A DNA stretch of 35,625 nucleotides from positions 1 through 35,625 of the forward strand of contig CALXRX010000015.1 in the NCBI GenBank assembly GCA_944390975.1. Direction: 5' to 3'. This stretch comes from an uncultured Clostridia bacterium (lineage in GTDB: Bacteria; Bacillota; Clostridia; TANB77; CAG-508). The notes under the pieces are model-generated. The model worked only from the letters and a program-made list of their open reading frames with translations, was not told the origin of the DNA and ran no database searches. Numbering within the stretch: the stretch's first letter is position 1; each line of letters starts with the position of its first letter. The position numbers and the translations under genes were made by a program. This document shows positions 6,906 through 15,432 of this stretch, piece by piece.

Positions 6906-7976
6906 ATGTTAGAAAATCAAGAAAACATATATATAATACCAATATTTATACCATATATGGTATTTAATCAAGAAAACATATTTCATATTCAAAATAAAGA
7001 AGACAATAGTAAAACAAAAGCTATAACAAAACAAAAAGTAAAAAAGATAATAGATACTTACTTAGAAAATCAAAAAGAAGACGTATATAAAGAAGTAGTA
7101 TTTTGGGGTGGGAATTTTACAAAATTAGACAAAAAATTACAAGAAGAACTTTTGAAACTAGTATATGACTATATAGAAAAAAAACAAATAAATTCTATTG
7201 CAGTTACAGCTTCACCAGAAGACATCAATAAAGATTTATTAAAAGAATTAAAAAAATACAAAGTAAAAACAATAGAATTAGATGTACAATCTACAAATAA
7301 TTATATATTAAAAAAATCTGGAATAAACCATACTTTTGAACATATAAAAAAGGCTTCTAAACTAATTAAGTGGCATGGTTTTAAACTTGGATATAAAATG
7401 CTTGTAGGGTTACCTGAAAGTACAAGATTAGATGAATTAAATACTGCAAAAGAATTAGTTAAATTTAAACCTAAAACAATTAAAATTTTCCCTGTATTAG
7501 TATTAAAAAATACTAATTTAGAAAAAGAATATGAAGAAGGAAGATATGAGCCAATTACAATAAACCAAGCTGTAGAAATATGTAAAGAATTAGTATATTT
7601 ATTTAACAGAAAAAAAATAAACATACTAAAAATTGGCCTACAAAGTACACAAATAGTTAATAGTTTAAATAATGTAATAGCAGGACCATATCATGAAGTT
7701 TTTGAACAACTAGTACTTGATAGTGTATGGTATGATAGTATAGTAGATAAAATTAAAAAATTTAATGTTAAAGTAAAAGAAGTAGAAATAAAGGTTAATC
7801 CCTTAGATGTAAATAGTGTTATAGGATACAATATGGAAAATGCTAAAAAACTAAAAGATGTATATGAGGTAGATATAAAAGTACAACCAGATGAAGGAAT
7901 AAAAATAGGAAAATCTGAAATAGAAATACTAAAAACATATACAGACTTTAAAGACGAAGAAAAAATAAGCAAATAA
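6906..7976 (+). CDS. Radical SAM/Elp3-like homologue lacking the Fe-S cysteines
   Basis: A 356-residue protein whose whole length resembles the Elp3-like radical SAM proteins encoded beside rnc in Clostridia. Recognisable pieces are IPIFIP (11-16), VVFWGGNFT (64-72), VKTIELDVQS, ILKKSGINHT, LGYKMLVGLPEST, LEKEYEEGRYEPI, AVEICKEL and NVIAGPYHEVFEQLV. The family needs Cys-x3-Cys-x2-Cys after the IPIFxP-H-x-G motif to hold the 4Fe-4S cluster. The aligned residues here are F20, N24 and H27, and the protein has only one cysteine elsewhere. The canonical GGSF is GGNF and STRPD is TASPED. The frame is intact, so it is a cluster-less homologue rather than a plain pseudogene. The start follows AAAGGAGG; an in-frame ATG at 6876 lies inside rnc. 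Function is unknown. Confidence 0.8.
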   Translation: MLENQENIYIIPIFIPYMVFNQENIFHIQNKEDNSKTKAITKQKVKKIIDTYLENQKEDVYKEVVFWGGNFTKLDKKLQEELLKLVYDYIEKKQINSIAVTASPEDINKDLLKELKKYKVKTIELDVQSTNNYILKKSGINHTFEHIKKASKLIKWHGFKLGYKMLVGLPESTRLDELNTAKELVKFKPKTIKIFPVLVLKNTNLEKEYEEGRYEPITINQAVEICKELVYLFNRKKINILKIGLQSTQIVNSLNNVIAGPYHEVFEQLVLDSVWYDSIVDKIKKFNVKVKEVEIKVNPLDVNSVIGYNMENAKKLKDVYEVDIKVQPDEGIKIGKSEIEILKTYTDFKDEEKISK

Positions 7977-7994
7977 TTAGAAAAGTATAAATTG

Positions 7995-8030
7995 CCTATA
8001 TTTGTAAATAATACAAATATAGGTGATTTT
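7995..8030 (+). terminator. Perfect 12-bp hairpin with T-run overlapping the next gene's ribosome-binding site
   Basis: CCTATATTTGTA (7995-8006) pairs exactly with TACAAATATAGG (8012-8023), loop AATAA, followed by TGATTTTTT. It looks like an intrinsic terminator of the upstream gene. The AGGTG that serves as ribosome-binding site for the ATG at 8033 begins in the 3' arm, so the folded hairpin would hide it. Confidence 0.75.
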
Positions 8031-8032
8031 TT

Positions 8033-8902
8033 ATGAGTTTAAAAAAGAAAAAAAGAAAGTTAATTATTAAAAAGTATTCATTTGAATTAATTCAAATAAT
8101 TATAGGAACTTTCCTTATGGCTTTTGGAGTATCTCAATTTTTATTGCCAAATCAATTATCTTCTGGTGGAGTTACAGGTATTGCTACAATAACGTATTAT
8201 TTTTTTAATCTCCCAATGGGGTTAACAATATTTGCATTAAATATTCCATTATTTATTTTATCATGGATAAAAAAAGGAAAAAGTTTTGTAATAAAAGGGA
8301 TATTAGGAACAGGTTTTTTATCATTATTTATAGATTTATTAGATAAATATGCAGTATTAACACAAGATAGACTACTTGCATGTATTTATGGTGGAATAAT
8401 AGTTGGTTTAGGTACATCAATTGTTTTAAGAGCAGATGCATCAACAGGTGGAACAGATATGCTAGCATATGTTATAAGAGAATATAACCCACAATATAGA
8501 ACAGGAAATCTAATTGGAACTATAGATATAATAATTATTATTATAAATGTAATAGTATTTAAGCAAATAGAAATAGGACTATATTCTGCAATTGGAATAT
8601 ATATTATGGGAAAAATAATAGATGTTGTATTTGAAGGTGTAAATTTTACAAAAATGATTTATATTGTTTCTGATAAATATTTAGAAATATCAGAAAAAAT
8701 AGTAGAACATGTAGGAAGAGGAATTACAGGAATTTATGCAAAAGGAATGTATACAAATGATGAAAAAATAATGTTATGGTGTATTGCTTCAAGAAATGAG
8801 GCAATGAGAATTAAGCAAATAAGCAAGAAAATAGATCCACGTTCTTTTGTAGTTATATCAAATGCAAGAGAAGCATATGGAATCGGATTTAAAAGAGAGT
8901 AA
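8033..8902 (+). CDS. YitT family membrane protein (DUF2179 at C-terminus)
   Basis: A 289-residue YitT-type integral membrane protein. After a Lys-rich start come roughly five or six membrane segments with the family motifs GTFLMAFGVSQFLLPNQLSSGGVTGIA, cited here by its ends LMAFGVSQF and LSSGGVTGIA, then ADASTGGTDMLAYV and GLYSAIGIYIMGKIIDVVFEG. The soluble C-terminal DUF2179 domain starts near KMIYIVSDKY and ends YGIGFK. The cellular role of this family is not settled. The ATG is 9 bases after a terminator-like hairpin that includes its ribosome-binding site. This suggests little read-through translation or a folding-dependent control. Confidence 0.88.
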   Translation: MSLKKKKRKLIIKKYSFELIQIIIGTFLMAFGVSQFLLPNQLSSGGVTGIATITYYFFNLPMGLTIFALNIPLFILSWIKKGKSFVIKGILGTGFLSLFIDLLDKYAVLTQDRLLACIYGGIIVGLGTSIVLRADASTGGTDMLAYVIREYNPQYRTGNLIGTIDIIIIIINVIVFKQIEIGLYSAIGIYIMGKIIDVVFEGVNFTKMIYIVSDKYLEISEKIVEHVGRGITGIYAKGMYTNDEKIMLWCIASRNEAMRIKQISKKIDPRSFVVISNAREAYGIGFKRE

Positions 8903-8907
8903 AAATA

Positions 8908-8936
8908 TTGATATAAAAAACCATATATGCTAAAAT
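8908..8936 (+). promoter_or_regulatory. Promoter for the 8-oxoguanine glycosylase gene
   Basis: TTGATA at 8908-8913 and TAAAAT at 8931-8936 are separated by 17 bases, with a TG just before the -10. It lies 30 bases before the start codon. Confidence 0.65.
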
Positions 8937-8965
8937 AAATATGAAAATGAATAAGGAGAAAGAAT

Positions 8966-9832
8966 ATGAAAGAGCAAATATTTATTTTAGAAAACTATAA
9001 AGCTTTTGAGCCACGTCATATATTTGAATGTGGTCAGTGTTTTAGATGGAATATACAAGAAGACGGAAGTTATACAGGAGTATTTAAAGGAAATGTATTA
9101 AATGTAAAAAAAGAAAATAATAAAATAATATTTAAAGGGATGTGCGAAGATAATATTATTAATATTGTAAATGATTATTTTGATTTAGATACAAATTATG
9201 AACAAATAAAAGAAAAATTAAGCAAAATCGATAACTATTTAAAACAAAGTATAGAGTTTGGAAATGGAATTAGAATTTTAAATCAGGATTTGTGGGAAAC
9301 AATTATTTCTTTTATAATATCTGCTAATAATAATATTCCAAGAATAAAAGGAATAATAGAAAGAATTTCAAAAAAATATGGTAATGAAATTATTTGGAAT
9401 AATCAAAAATATTATACATTTCCAACACCTGAAAGTTTAAATAGAGCAACAGTTGAAGAATTAAGAACTTTAGGACTAGGCTTTAGGGATAAAAGGGTAT
9501 ATGATACAACAAAAATGATAATAAATGGAGAAGTAACATTAGAGGAACTAAAAAATGAAAAAGATACAAATAAATTAAGAGAAAAATTATTAACACTACC
9601 AGGAGTAGGGCCAAAAGTTGCTGATTGTATAATGCTATTTGGATTAAAGCGATTTGAAGTATTTCCTATAGATGTATGGGTAAGGCGTGTAATGAATGAA
9701 TTATATATAAAAAATGAAGATGAAACAAAAGTAAATAAAAAAGAAATAGAAAATTTAGCAATACAAAAATATGATAAATTAGCAGGATTGGCACAACAAT
9801 ATTTATTTTATTGGAAAAGAGAAACAGCTTAA
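8966..9832 (+). CDS. 8-oxoguanine DNA glycosylase/AP lyase, OGG1-type
   Basis: A 288-residue base-excision repair enzyme. It has the OGG N-terminal domain with ECGQCFRWN (21-29) and the helix-hairpin-helix-GPD domain from about 110. The hairpin is LPGVGPKVADC (211-221). K217 corresponds to the catalytic lysine that forms the Schiff base, and D236 in PIDVWV is the conserved aspartate. It would remove 8-oxoguanine paired with C and nick the strand. GGAG precedes the ATG. It has its own promoter and is followed after 38 bases by the DUF2207 gene. Confidence 0.93.
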   Translation: MKEQIFILENYKAFEPRHIFECGQCFRWNIQEDGSYTGVFKGNVLNVKKENNKIIFKGMCEDNIINIVNDYFDLDTNYEQIKEKLSKIDNYLKQSIEFGNGIRILNQDLWETIISFIISANNNIPRIKGIIERISKKYGNEIIWNNQKYYTFPTPESLNRATVEELRTLGLGFRDKRVYDTTKMIINGEVTLEELKNEKDTNKLREKLLTLPGVGPKVADCIMLFGLKRFEVFPIDVWVRRVMNELYIKNEDETKVNKKEIENLAIQKYDKLAGLAQQYLFYWKRETA

Positions 9833-9870
9833 AATTTAATAATTAAAGTATGTAATAAAAGGAGAAACAA

Positions 9871-12006
9871 ATGAAAATAAAAATGGGGATAAAACAAATT
9901 ATTTGTACTATCATATTTATTTTATTAATAATACTAGCAGGAAAAGTACAAGCAAGTTACAGTGTTGAAGATATGGATATTCAAGCAACAATACAAGAAG
10001 ATGGCTCAGTAAATGTTAAACAATCTTTAACATATAAATTTAATGGAGATTATAATGGAATATACATAGACATACCAGATGAAATAGATGATAAAGAATA
10101 TGATGAATATAGGGTACAAACAACATTAAGGGATAGTTTATATAATGCATCAGGAGTTACAATAAATAAAGTATCAGAGGGAGCAAATATATATAAAGAA
10201 AAAAGTATAGCACAAAATGGAGATAGTGGAGTATATACACAAACTACTAATAATGGTATGAAAACAGTAAAAATATATAGTCCATCTTCAAATACTAAAA
10301 AAACTTTTGTTATAGAATATGTTCTAAAAAACTTATGTGTTAAACACAATGATATTGGTGAATTATATTATAATTTTATTGGTGGAAATTGGCAAACAGA
10401 TATAAAAAATTTAAATATTGATATATATTTACCTAATAATGAAAACAAAGAAAGTATATATGTATTTGGCCATGGACCATATAATGGTGTATCCCAAATA
10501 ATTTCAGAAAACAGAGTAAATTTTAAAGTAACAAATATACAAAAAGGGCAATATGTAGCTACAAGAGTATTATTTCCAACACAAAATATAGAAAAGTCTA
10601 ATAAAACAAGTAATATAAAAGCATTGTCATTAATTTTGCAAGATGAAAACAGTATAATAGAAAATAAGGAAGAAAAAAATAATTTTACGAAAAAAGTTGC
10701 AATTTTTGCTATTATTTTACTTATTTATTGGATAGACTTACTAATTATATTTGAGAAAGATAAAAAATACAAAGTAGTAAATACAAATGAAGAGGAATTA
10801 TTTAATAAATATAATCCATTGCTTGCAGGATGCATTCAAGAAACAAGAACTGTACTTTCAAGGGATATTATAGCTGTAATAATAAATTTAATAAATAAAA
10901 AGGTAGTAAATTTAGAATTAATTCCAAAAGCAACAAGAAAAAATAACTATATGTATATTCTAAAAAAAGAAACAAAAAATGAAAACAAAATGGATAATAT
11001 AGAGAAGTTTATATATACTTGGGTATTTGAAGAAAAGGACGAAATAGAATTAGTAGATAGGCTAAAAAGTTTGCCAAAAGATAAACAATCAAGTAAAAAG
11101 TTTGAAGAACTTAATAATATGACACAAGATACTCTAAAAAATATGGGGGCAAATAAAGAAGTACCACTTGGACTTAAAGTATTTAATACATTTTTATTTA
11201 TAATTAGTATAATTGTAATTTATACACATATAAAGTTTAATGTGTTTAATATATATTCACTTAGTGAATTAGGAAATAAAGTTTTTATATTTATTCTAAA
11301 CGGTGTTCTTTTATTTCCTATGATAATGGTATTAATATATATACCAATTAGAATATTAGTAATGATAAGACATGGAGTAAATAGAATAACCAAAAAAATA
11401 TCAGGAAAAAGATTAGTTGCCACAACAATAACAATAATACTTTTAACAGCAATAATAGTTGCAATTACACAATTAATGTTTCCTAATACATTTTTCATAA
11501 TAGATGAAATACTATTTGCAATTGCATTAATAATTATATTAACAGATAATTTAATGCTAAAAAATTCACCTATTATGATAGAAGATTTTAGTAGATTAAA
11601 TGCTTTAAAAGATAAATTGGAAAATACATTAATGAGTTCAAGGGATATAGAATATGTTACATTATGGAATGAATATTTAGCTTATTCAATTTCATTTGGA
11701 ATAGCAGATAAAATAATAGACAAATTAAAAGGATTACACTTAGATGATGACTTAACAAAATTATTAGAAGATAATAACTTCTATGATTATATAAATTCAG
11801 ATTATTATATATTTTATACATATGCAAGTATGGAATCCAGATTTATGCGAAATTACTCAAGGGCTGTAGGTAGAATGTTAAAAAGTTCAGGAGGAAGATT
11901 CTCTAGTCGGAGGAGGCGGAGGATTTTCCGGTGGTGGAAGAGGTTTTTCTGGCGGAGGCGGAAGAGGCGGAGGCCGGAGGAGCATTTTAAAGTTTGTAAA
12001 AAATAG
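9871..12006 (+). CDS. DUF2207 membrane protein with frameshifted Gly-rich C-terminus
   Basis: A 711-codon reading frame. It has an N-terminal signal or membrane segment (about 8-28), then an extracellular DUF2207 domain starting YSVEDMDIQATIQEDGSV, more membrane segments near 277-293, 436-460, 470-495 and 515-555, and a cytoplasmic-type region. The family ends in a Gly-rich tail like GGGFSGGGG...GAF. Here the frame changes to an Arg-rich tail after SSGGRFSS. Dropping one C at 11908 restores GGGGGFSGGGRGFSGGGG; dropping a second C at 11974-11975 gives GGGGGAF and a stop at 11988-11990, for 705 residues. Both extra bases sit before GG in GGA/GGC repeats. This may be a real double frameshift or an assembly error. 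Function of DUF2207 is unknown. Confidence 0.85.
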   Translation: MKIKMGIKQIICTIIFILLIILAGKVQASYSVEDMDIQATIQEDGSVNVKQSLTYKFNGDYNGIYIDIPDEIDDKEYDEYRVQTTLRDSLYNASGVTINKVSEGANIYKEKSIAQNGDSGVYTQTTNNGMKTVKIYSPSSNTKKTFVIEYVLKNLCVKHNDIGELYYNFIGGNWQTDIKNLNIDIYLPNNENKESIYVFGHGPYNGVSQIISENRVNFKVTNIQKGQYVATRVLFPTQNIEKSNKTSNIKALSLILQDENSIIENKEEKNNFTKKVAIFAIILLIYWIDLLIIFEKDKKYKVVNTNEEELFNKYNPLLAGCIQETRTVLSRDIIAVIINLINKKVVNLELIPKATRKNNYMYILKKETKNENKMDNIEKFIYTWVFEEKDEIELVDRLKSLPKDKQSSKKFEELNNMTQDTLKNMGANKEVPLGLKVFNTFLFIISIIVIYTHIKFNVFNIYSLSELGNKVFIFILNGVLLFPMIMVLIYIPIRILVMIRHGVNRITKKISGKRLVATTITIILLTAIIVAITQLMFPNTFFIIDEILFAIALIIILTDNLMLKNSPIMIEDFSRLNALKDKLENTLMSSRDIEYVTLWNEYLAYSISFGIADKIIDKLKGLHLDDDLTKLLEDNNFYDYINSDYYIFYTYASMESRFMRNYSRAVGRMLKSSGGRFSSRRRRRIFRWWKRFFWRRRKRRRPEEHFKVCKK

Positions 12007-12040
12007 GGACACTTAAAAATAAGTTTATCCCTATTTTTAT
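12003..12040 (+). terminator. Terminator after the DUF2207 gene
   Basis: ATAGGGA (12003-12009) pairs with TCCCTAT, and an inner ACTTA/TAAGT helix extends the stem across a small internal loop. TTTTTAT follows. It begins just after the frame-restored stop at 11988-11990 and overlaps the shifted-frame stop at 12004-12006, which fits the restored end being the original one. Confidence 0.7.
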
Positions 12041-12089
12041 CTTTTCAATACAATTGTTTTGTGATAAAATACTAACAGGTGAAAGCTTA

Positions 12090-15000
12090 ATGAGTTTAAG
12101 AATAATATATGGAAGAACTGGAACAGGAAAAAGTCAATTTTGCTTTGATGAAATTAAAGAAAGAATAGAAAAAGAAAAGAAAATTTATATAATTACACCA
12201 GAACAATTTTCATTCACTTCAGAAAAAAAATTATTAAACAGTCTAGAAAAAAAGGCTGTTATTAATGCTGAGGTAATTACATTCAATCGTATGGCAAATA
12301 GAGTAATGAGTGAAGTTGGAGGGTTAACTAAAACTAATCTTTCTAAAGCTGGTAAAGCAATGCTAATATATAGTATATTAACAAACAAAAAAAGTGAACT
12401 AAAATTTTTAAACAAATCAGACGAGAATATAGATTTAATTAGTACTATAATAAAAGAATTTAAAAAACATAATATAACAGTAGAAAAATTAAGTAATACT
12501 TTAGAAAATGTAGAAGACCAATACTTAAAACTAAAAATAAATGATATTTATATGTTATATGATATGTACAATAAAGAAATACAAAACAAATATATAGATG
12601 AGGAAGACACACTAACCATACTTAGTAAAAAATTAGAACAAACAGACATGTTTAACAATTCAGTAATTTATATAGATGAGTTTGCAGGATTTACAACACA
12701 AGAATATGAAATAATAAAAAACTTGCTAAAAGTAGCAAAGCAAGTAAATATTACTATGTGTATAGATAATATAAAAACTGAATCTAACAAAGAAACAGAT
12801 ATATTTTATGATAATAAAGAAACAGTAAATAAAATACTTGATATAGCAAAAACTGAAAAAATAAATATAGAAAAAGAAGTAAATCTAGTAGAACTAAAAA
12901 GGTTTAAAACAGAAGAACTACAGTATTTAGAAAAAAATTTATATAATACAAAATATGAAAAATATGATAAAAAAGTAAATAACATAGAAATATTTTTAGC
13001 AAAAAATCAATTTTCAGAAATAGAAAACATTGCAAAAAAAATAATACAACTTGTAAGAGATAATAATTATAGCTATAGTGATATATCAGTTATTACCAAA
13101 AATTTAGATACATATTCAAATATAATTAAAGCAGTATTTAGTAAATATGATATACCAGTATATATTGATGAAAAGAAAGAATTAAGCAATAATATATTAG
13201 TAAAATATGTGTTATCAATTATAGAAATATTTTCTAAAAATTGGTCATATGAAGCGGTATTCAATTATTTAAAAACAGGGTTAGCTAGTATTAATACAAG
13301 TGACGTATTTCTATTAGAAAACTATTGTATTCAATATGGAATACGTGCAAATAAATGGTACAAAGAAGATTGGAAAATTGCAAAAGATGATGAGCAATTA
13401 GAAAATTTAAACAACTTAAGAAAAAAAATAGTAGCACCATTATTAAAGTTTAAAGAAAATTTAAACAGAGTAAAAAGTGTAACAGAAATTTCAAAAGCAT
13501 TATATGATTTCTTAATAGAAAATAAAATTGACGAAATTTTAAATTATAAAATAAAAGAATTAGAAGAAGCTGGGAAAATAGAATTAGCATCTTCATATAA
13601 AATTAGTTGGGATACATTAATGCAAGTACTAGATGAAATTGTACTAGTACTAAAAGATGATAAAATATCATTTGACGAATATGCAAAAATATTAAAAATT
13701 GGATTACAAAATAGTGGATTAGGAAGTATACCAGCAAGCCTTGACCAAGTTATTGTAGGAGATGTAGATAGGTCTAGAACTCATAAAGTTCGAGCAGCAT
13801 TTATTATTGGGTTAAATGATGGAGTATTTCCAAGTATAAATAATGATGAGGGATTTTTAAATGATAATGACAGAATATATTTAAAAGAAAAAGGAATAGA
13901 ACTTGCTAAAAACAGTATGGAACTTCTATTTAATGAGAACTTCAATATTTATAAAGCTCTTTTAGTACCAGAAGAAAAATTGTATTTATCATATGCATCT
14001 TCCCAAATAACTGGAAAATCTTTAAGACCTTCTATTATTATTTCTAAAATAAGAAAAATGTATAAAGAAATAGAGCAAAAAAGTGATATTATAAATCAAG
14101 AAGAATATATAACAACAAAAAAAGCTATATTTGATGAATTATTAATTAATATAAGAAAATTAAATGATAAAGAACAAATAGATAAAATTTGGTATGAAAT
14201 ATTTAATATATACAAAAATGATGAGGAATACAAAACAAAATTAGAAAATGCAATAAAAGGATTAAACTACACAAATAAGCCAGTTAAAATAAATGAAGAT
14301 AATTTAAAAAATTTATATGGTAAAGTTTTAAATACAAGTATTTCAAGATTAGAACAATACAAAAGATGTGCTTTTTCCTTTTATTTGAAATATGGCTTAG
14401 AATTATCAGATAAAAGCTTGTTTAAAATAGAAAGTTTAGATACAGGAACTTTTATGCATGATGTAATAGACGAGTTTTTTGACCAAGTAATTCAAAGACA
14501 AATAAAACTTGTTAACATACAAGATGAGGAAATAGAACAAATAGTAACAAGTATAATAAATGAGAAATTAACTTTAAATAGAAATTACATATTCACAGGA
14601 TCAGCAAGATTTAGAAGTCTTACAAATAGGTTAAGAAAAGTAATATTAAAATCTATGAAATATATTATACAAACATTAACAGCAAGTGATTTTGAGATAT
14701 TTGGAAATGAAGTAGAATTTAAAAAAGATAAGAAATACAAACCAATTCAAATTGAATTAGAAGATGGTAAAAAAGTTGAAATTACAGGAAAAATAGATAG
14801 AATAGATATTGCAAAAACTAAAGATGGAAATTATGTAAGAATTATAGATTATAAATCTAGCATAAAGAATATAGACCTAAATGAAGTATTTGCAGGTTTA
14901 CAATTGCAATTACTTACATATTTAGATGCAATAACTAAAATTGAAGATGTAATACCTGCAGGTATATTGTATTTTAATTTATTAGATCCAATTATTAAGG

Positions 15001-15431
15001 CTAATCAAAACATGACTAATGAAGATATTGAGCAAGAAATAAAAAAGCAATTTAAAATGCAAGGATTAATACTTGCAGATGTAAATGTAGTAAGAATGAT
15101 GGATAAAAACTTAGAAAAGGGAGCATCAAATATAGTACCAGCATATATAGATAAAAATGATGAACTAAGTAAAACAAGGTCTAGTATTGTTACAAAAGAG
15201 CAATTTAATAATCTGCAAAAATATACAAATAAGATTATTAAACAAATTGCAGAAGAAATATTAAGTGGAAATATAGATATTCACCCAGTTTATAATAAGA
15301 AAAATAAAAAAACACCATGTGATTATTGTAAATACAAATCAATTTGCAATTTCGATAATTCAAGAAATGATTATAACTATATTCCAAACTTAGAAAAAGA
15401 GGTTATTTTAGATAATATAAAGGAGAATTAG
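12090..15431 (+). CDS. addB: ATP-dependent helicase/nuclease subunit AddB
   Basis: A 1113-residue AddB, the partner of AddA in the AddAB complex that resects double-strand breaks for RecA. The N-terminal Walker A motif is GRTGTGKSQ, in a protein starting MSLRIIYGRTG. The C-terminal nuclease domain has GTFMHDVIDEFFDQ, GKIDRID, RIIDYKSS and GLQLQLLTYL. The four iron-sulfur cysteines are present: one in YKRCAFSFYLKYG and three in PCDYCKYKSIC. Starts upstream at 12054 are in frame, but CAGGTGAAAG 8 bases before the ATG at 12090 fits better. addA, usually next, is not in the window; the fusion gene follows 1 base after the stop. Confidence 0.95.
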   Translation: MSLRIIYGRTGTGKSQFCFDEIKERIEKEKKIYIITPEQFSFTSEKKLLNSLEKKAVINAEVITFNRMANRVMSEVGGLTKTNLSKAGKAMLIYSILTNKKSELKFLNKSDENIDLISTIIKEFKKHNITVEKLSNTLENVEDQYLKLKINDIYMLYDMYNKEIQNKYIDEEDTLTILSKKLEQTDMFNNSVIYIDEFAGFTTQEYEIIKNLLKVAKQVNITMCIDNIKTESNKETDIFYDNKETVNKILDIAKTEKINIEKEVNLVELKRFKTEELQYLEKNLYNTKYEKYDKKVNNIEIFLAKNQFSEIENIAKKIIQLVRDNNYSYSDISVITKNLDTYSNIIKAVFSKYDIPVYIDEKKELSNNILVKYVLSIIEIFSKNWSYEAVFNYLKTGLASINTSDVFLLENYCIQYGIRANKWYKEDWKIAKDDEQLENLNNLRKKIVAPLLKFKENLNRVKSVTEISKALYDFLIENKIDEILNYKIKELEEAGKIELASSYKISWDTLMQVLDEIVLVLKDDKISFDEYAKILKIGLQNSGLGSIPASLDQVIVGDVDRSRTHKVRAAFIIGLNDGVFPSINNDEGFLNDNDRIYLKEKGIELAKNSMELLFNENFNIYKALLVPEEKLYLSYASSQITGKSLRPSIIISKIRKMYKEIEQKSDIINQEEYITTKKAIFDELLINIRKLNDKEQIDKIWYEIFNIYKNDEEYKTKLENAIKGLNYTNKPVKINEDNLKNLYGKVLNTSISRLEQYKRCAFSFYLKYGLELSDKSLFKIESLDTGTFMHDVIDEFFDQVIQRQIKLVNIQDEEIEQIVTSIINEKLTLNRNYIFTGSARFRSLTNRLRKVILKSMKYIIQTLTASDFEIFGNEVEFKKDKKYKPIQIELEDGKKVEITGKIDRIDIAKTKDGNYVRIIDYKSSIKNIDLNEVFAGLQLQLLTYLDAITKIEDVIPAGILYFNLLDPIIKANQNMTNEDIEQEIKKQFKMQGLILADVNVVRMMDKNLEKGASNIVPAYIDKNDELSKTRSSIVTKEQFNNLQKYTNKIIKQIAEEILSGNIDIHPVYNKKNKKTPCDYCKYKSICNFDNSRNDYNYIPNLEKEVILDNIKEN

Positions 15432-15432
15432 T

